A stretch of DNA of 64,000 nucleotides, taken from the NCBI RefSeq assembly GCF_009901525.1, contig NZ_CP019288.1, positions 3,997,501 through 4,061,500 of the forward strand, given 5' to 3'. The stretch comes from Kordia antarctica (GTDB lineage Bacteria; Bacteroidota; Bacteroidia; Flavobacteriales; Flavobacteriaceae). Shown piece by piece: positions 63,137 through 64,000 of this stretch. A program made the translations under genes and the position numbers. Below the pieces are notes generated by a model that saw nothing but the letters and a program-made list of their open reading frames with translations, was not told the DNA's origin and searched no databases. Position 1 is the first letter of the stretch; each line of letters opens with the position of its first letter.

Positions 63137-64000
63137 TTAGTTATTGATTTTTGTTAGTTGTTCAGTTTCTGGTACTATTACAGTTTCGGTTGTTTTTGGT
63201 GTTAATTCAGGTTTTAAATATTCAAACATTCTGGCAGCGACCAATTGATTTCCTAATTCGCCAGTATGGCAAAAATCACTAAAAATCGTTTTGTCAGAAG
63301 CATCAAACACATCGCTAATATCTATAAAAGTGCTATCATTTTTCATCAACGAATTTTTCCGAACCGTTTCATACGACAAGTCATATAGGTTTTCATAATA
63401 CTGCTGATCGCGAAAATAACCTTGTTCAGCTTCAGTTAGGTTCTCTTTTGAATAAATTACTGGCTGTAAAAAATTGAACACTTTAAAATTGTAATTGTCT
63501 TCTAAACTTTTTGAAATTTTTACGTAACCTACATACGTGTCAGCAATGTCTGTTGCCAACGCATCCGAACGTTCGCCGAGTTGTATATATGCCGAATTTG
63601 TAAAGAGTTTTCGTTGCAATGTTGTGATAAATCGGTATAAATTACTAGACGTAATCATCAATTTAATGCGTTTCTTGTAATTGTGTGCAAGTTTGAATTC
63701 TTTCTTCCGATTATACCCATTTGATGGCAATCCGGCTTCGTTGTTTTGATGTGCCGAAATGACTTCGTTTACGCCATCATAAAAAATGACAATATCAGGA
63801 ATATTGTTTTTAATCAATTCTCGCTGAAGCTGAATATTCTCTGTAGCACGCGTATATCCGTGACACCCAAAATTAGTAATTTCTACATTTTGATCGGGAA
63901 AATTTGTGTGAATCAATTTTGATAATTCAGACGGAATTGTATGTGCATCGCGTGCGCCAGCGCTGTACATGGTAGAACCGCCAAAACAAAATATTTTTAA
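63137..64000 (-). CDS. SGNH/GDSL hydrolase, partial (5' end beyond the right edge)
   Basis: The frame is open to the window edge: 10 further codons (LKIFCFGGST) precede the ATG at 63,970 and hold block I of the SGNH fold with the Ser nucleophile, so that ATG is internal. GVNEV near residue 65 and DFCHTGELGN near the end supply the Asn and Asp/His positions. Probably exported or membrane-anchored, but the N-terminus is outside the window. It is 14 nt upstream of terC on the same strand. Confidence 0.75.
   Translation of the reverse strand, partial: LKIFCFGGSTMYSAGARDAHTIPSELSKLIHTNFPDQNVEITNFGCHGYTRATENIQLQRELIKNNIPDIVIFYDGVNEVISAHQNNEAGLPSNGYNRKKEFKLAHNYKKRIKLMITSSNLYRFITTLQRKLFTNSAYIQLGERSDALATDIADTYVGYVKISKSLEDNYNFKVFNFLQPVIYSKENLTEAEQGYFRDQQYYENLYDLSYETVRKNSLMKNDSTFIDISDVFDASDKTIFSDFCHTGELGNQLVAARMFEYLKPELTPKTTETVIVPETEQLTKINN

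Overview
The window is AT-rich DNA from a member of the Bacteroidota, most likely family Flavobacteriaceae. The clues are a type IX secretion (T9SS) sorting domain, DUF5686 and carboxypeptidase-regulatory-like outer-membrane proteins, an ExbB/ExbD cluster with two ExbD genes, a gene order rplM-rpsI-rpsB-tsf...pyrH-frr, and TATCTTTA-type -7 boxes. A Kordia-like genus is possible, but I cannot prove it from sequence alone.

Region 1 (1 to about 29,415) is the right part of an integrated mobile element that continues off the left edge. It ends in a tyrosine integrase (27,992-29,206), arm-type repeats and a 3' fragment of a tRNA-Leu(CAA) gene at 29,361-29,415, which I read as the right attachment site. 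Moving left from that end it carries: an excisionase-like HTH gene and an XRE regulator with a near-perfect palindromic operator; secreted and lipoprotein cargo, including a T9SS protein and an HExxH lipoprotein; DUF2958, a D12 adenine methylase, a RadC-like JAMM protein and a HerA/VirD4-like ATPase; a large serine recombinase with duplicated neighbours; a winged-helix replication-initiator-like gene beside a hairpin-rich non-coding block; an XRE regulator and a RuvC-like protein; a very AT-rich cargo block (5.1-13.6 kb) with unknown membrane proteins and a three-gene operon led by a 1,512-aa secreted TPR/beta-propeller/caspase-like protein; and at the left edge a transfer-type operon with a TraG/VirD4-like coupling ATPase, a small membrane protein, a lipoprotein and a coiled-coil membrane protein. 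No relaxase is visible in the window.

Region 2 (29.4-30.0 kb) is a chromosomal junction holding a 39-aa double-glycine-leader Cys-rich peptide gene. Beyond it lies a second exact copy of the integrase-side 18-mer next to a tRNA-type terminator hairpin, which suggests an older integration at the same place.

Region 3 (30-64 kb) is ordinary chromosome: DUF2254, 2-oxoglutarate dehydrogenase E1/E2 (sucA, odhB), a TonB-plug/TPR protein, a retropepsin-like protease, TatD, L-asparaginase, tRNA-Ser(GGA), ExbB/ExbD energisers, sigma-54, asnS, an RND exporter, a DUF5686 protein, frr, pyrH, tsf, rpsB, rpsI, rplM, two SGNH-hydrolase-like genes and TerC. Its intergenic spaces hold several repeat families: a 24.6-copy heptamer tract abutting the asparaginase start codon, three hairpin repeats with compensatory base changes, REP-like palindromes, and a short putative ncRNA.
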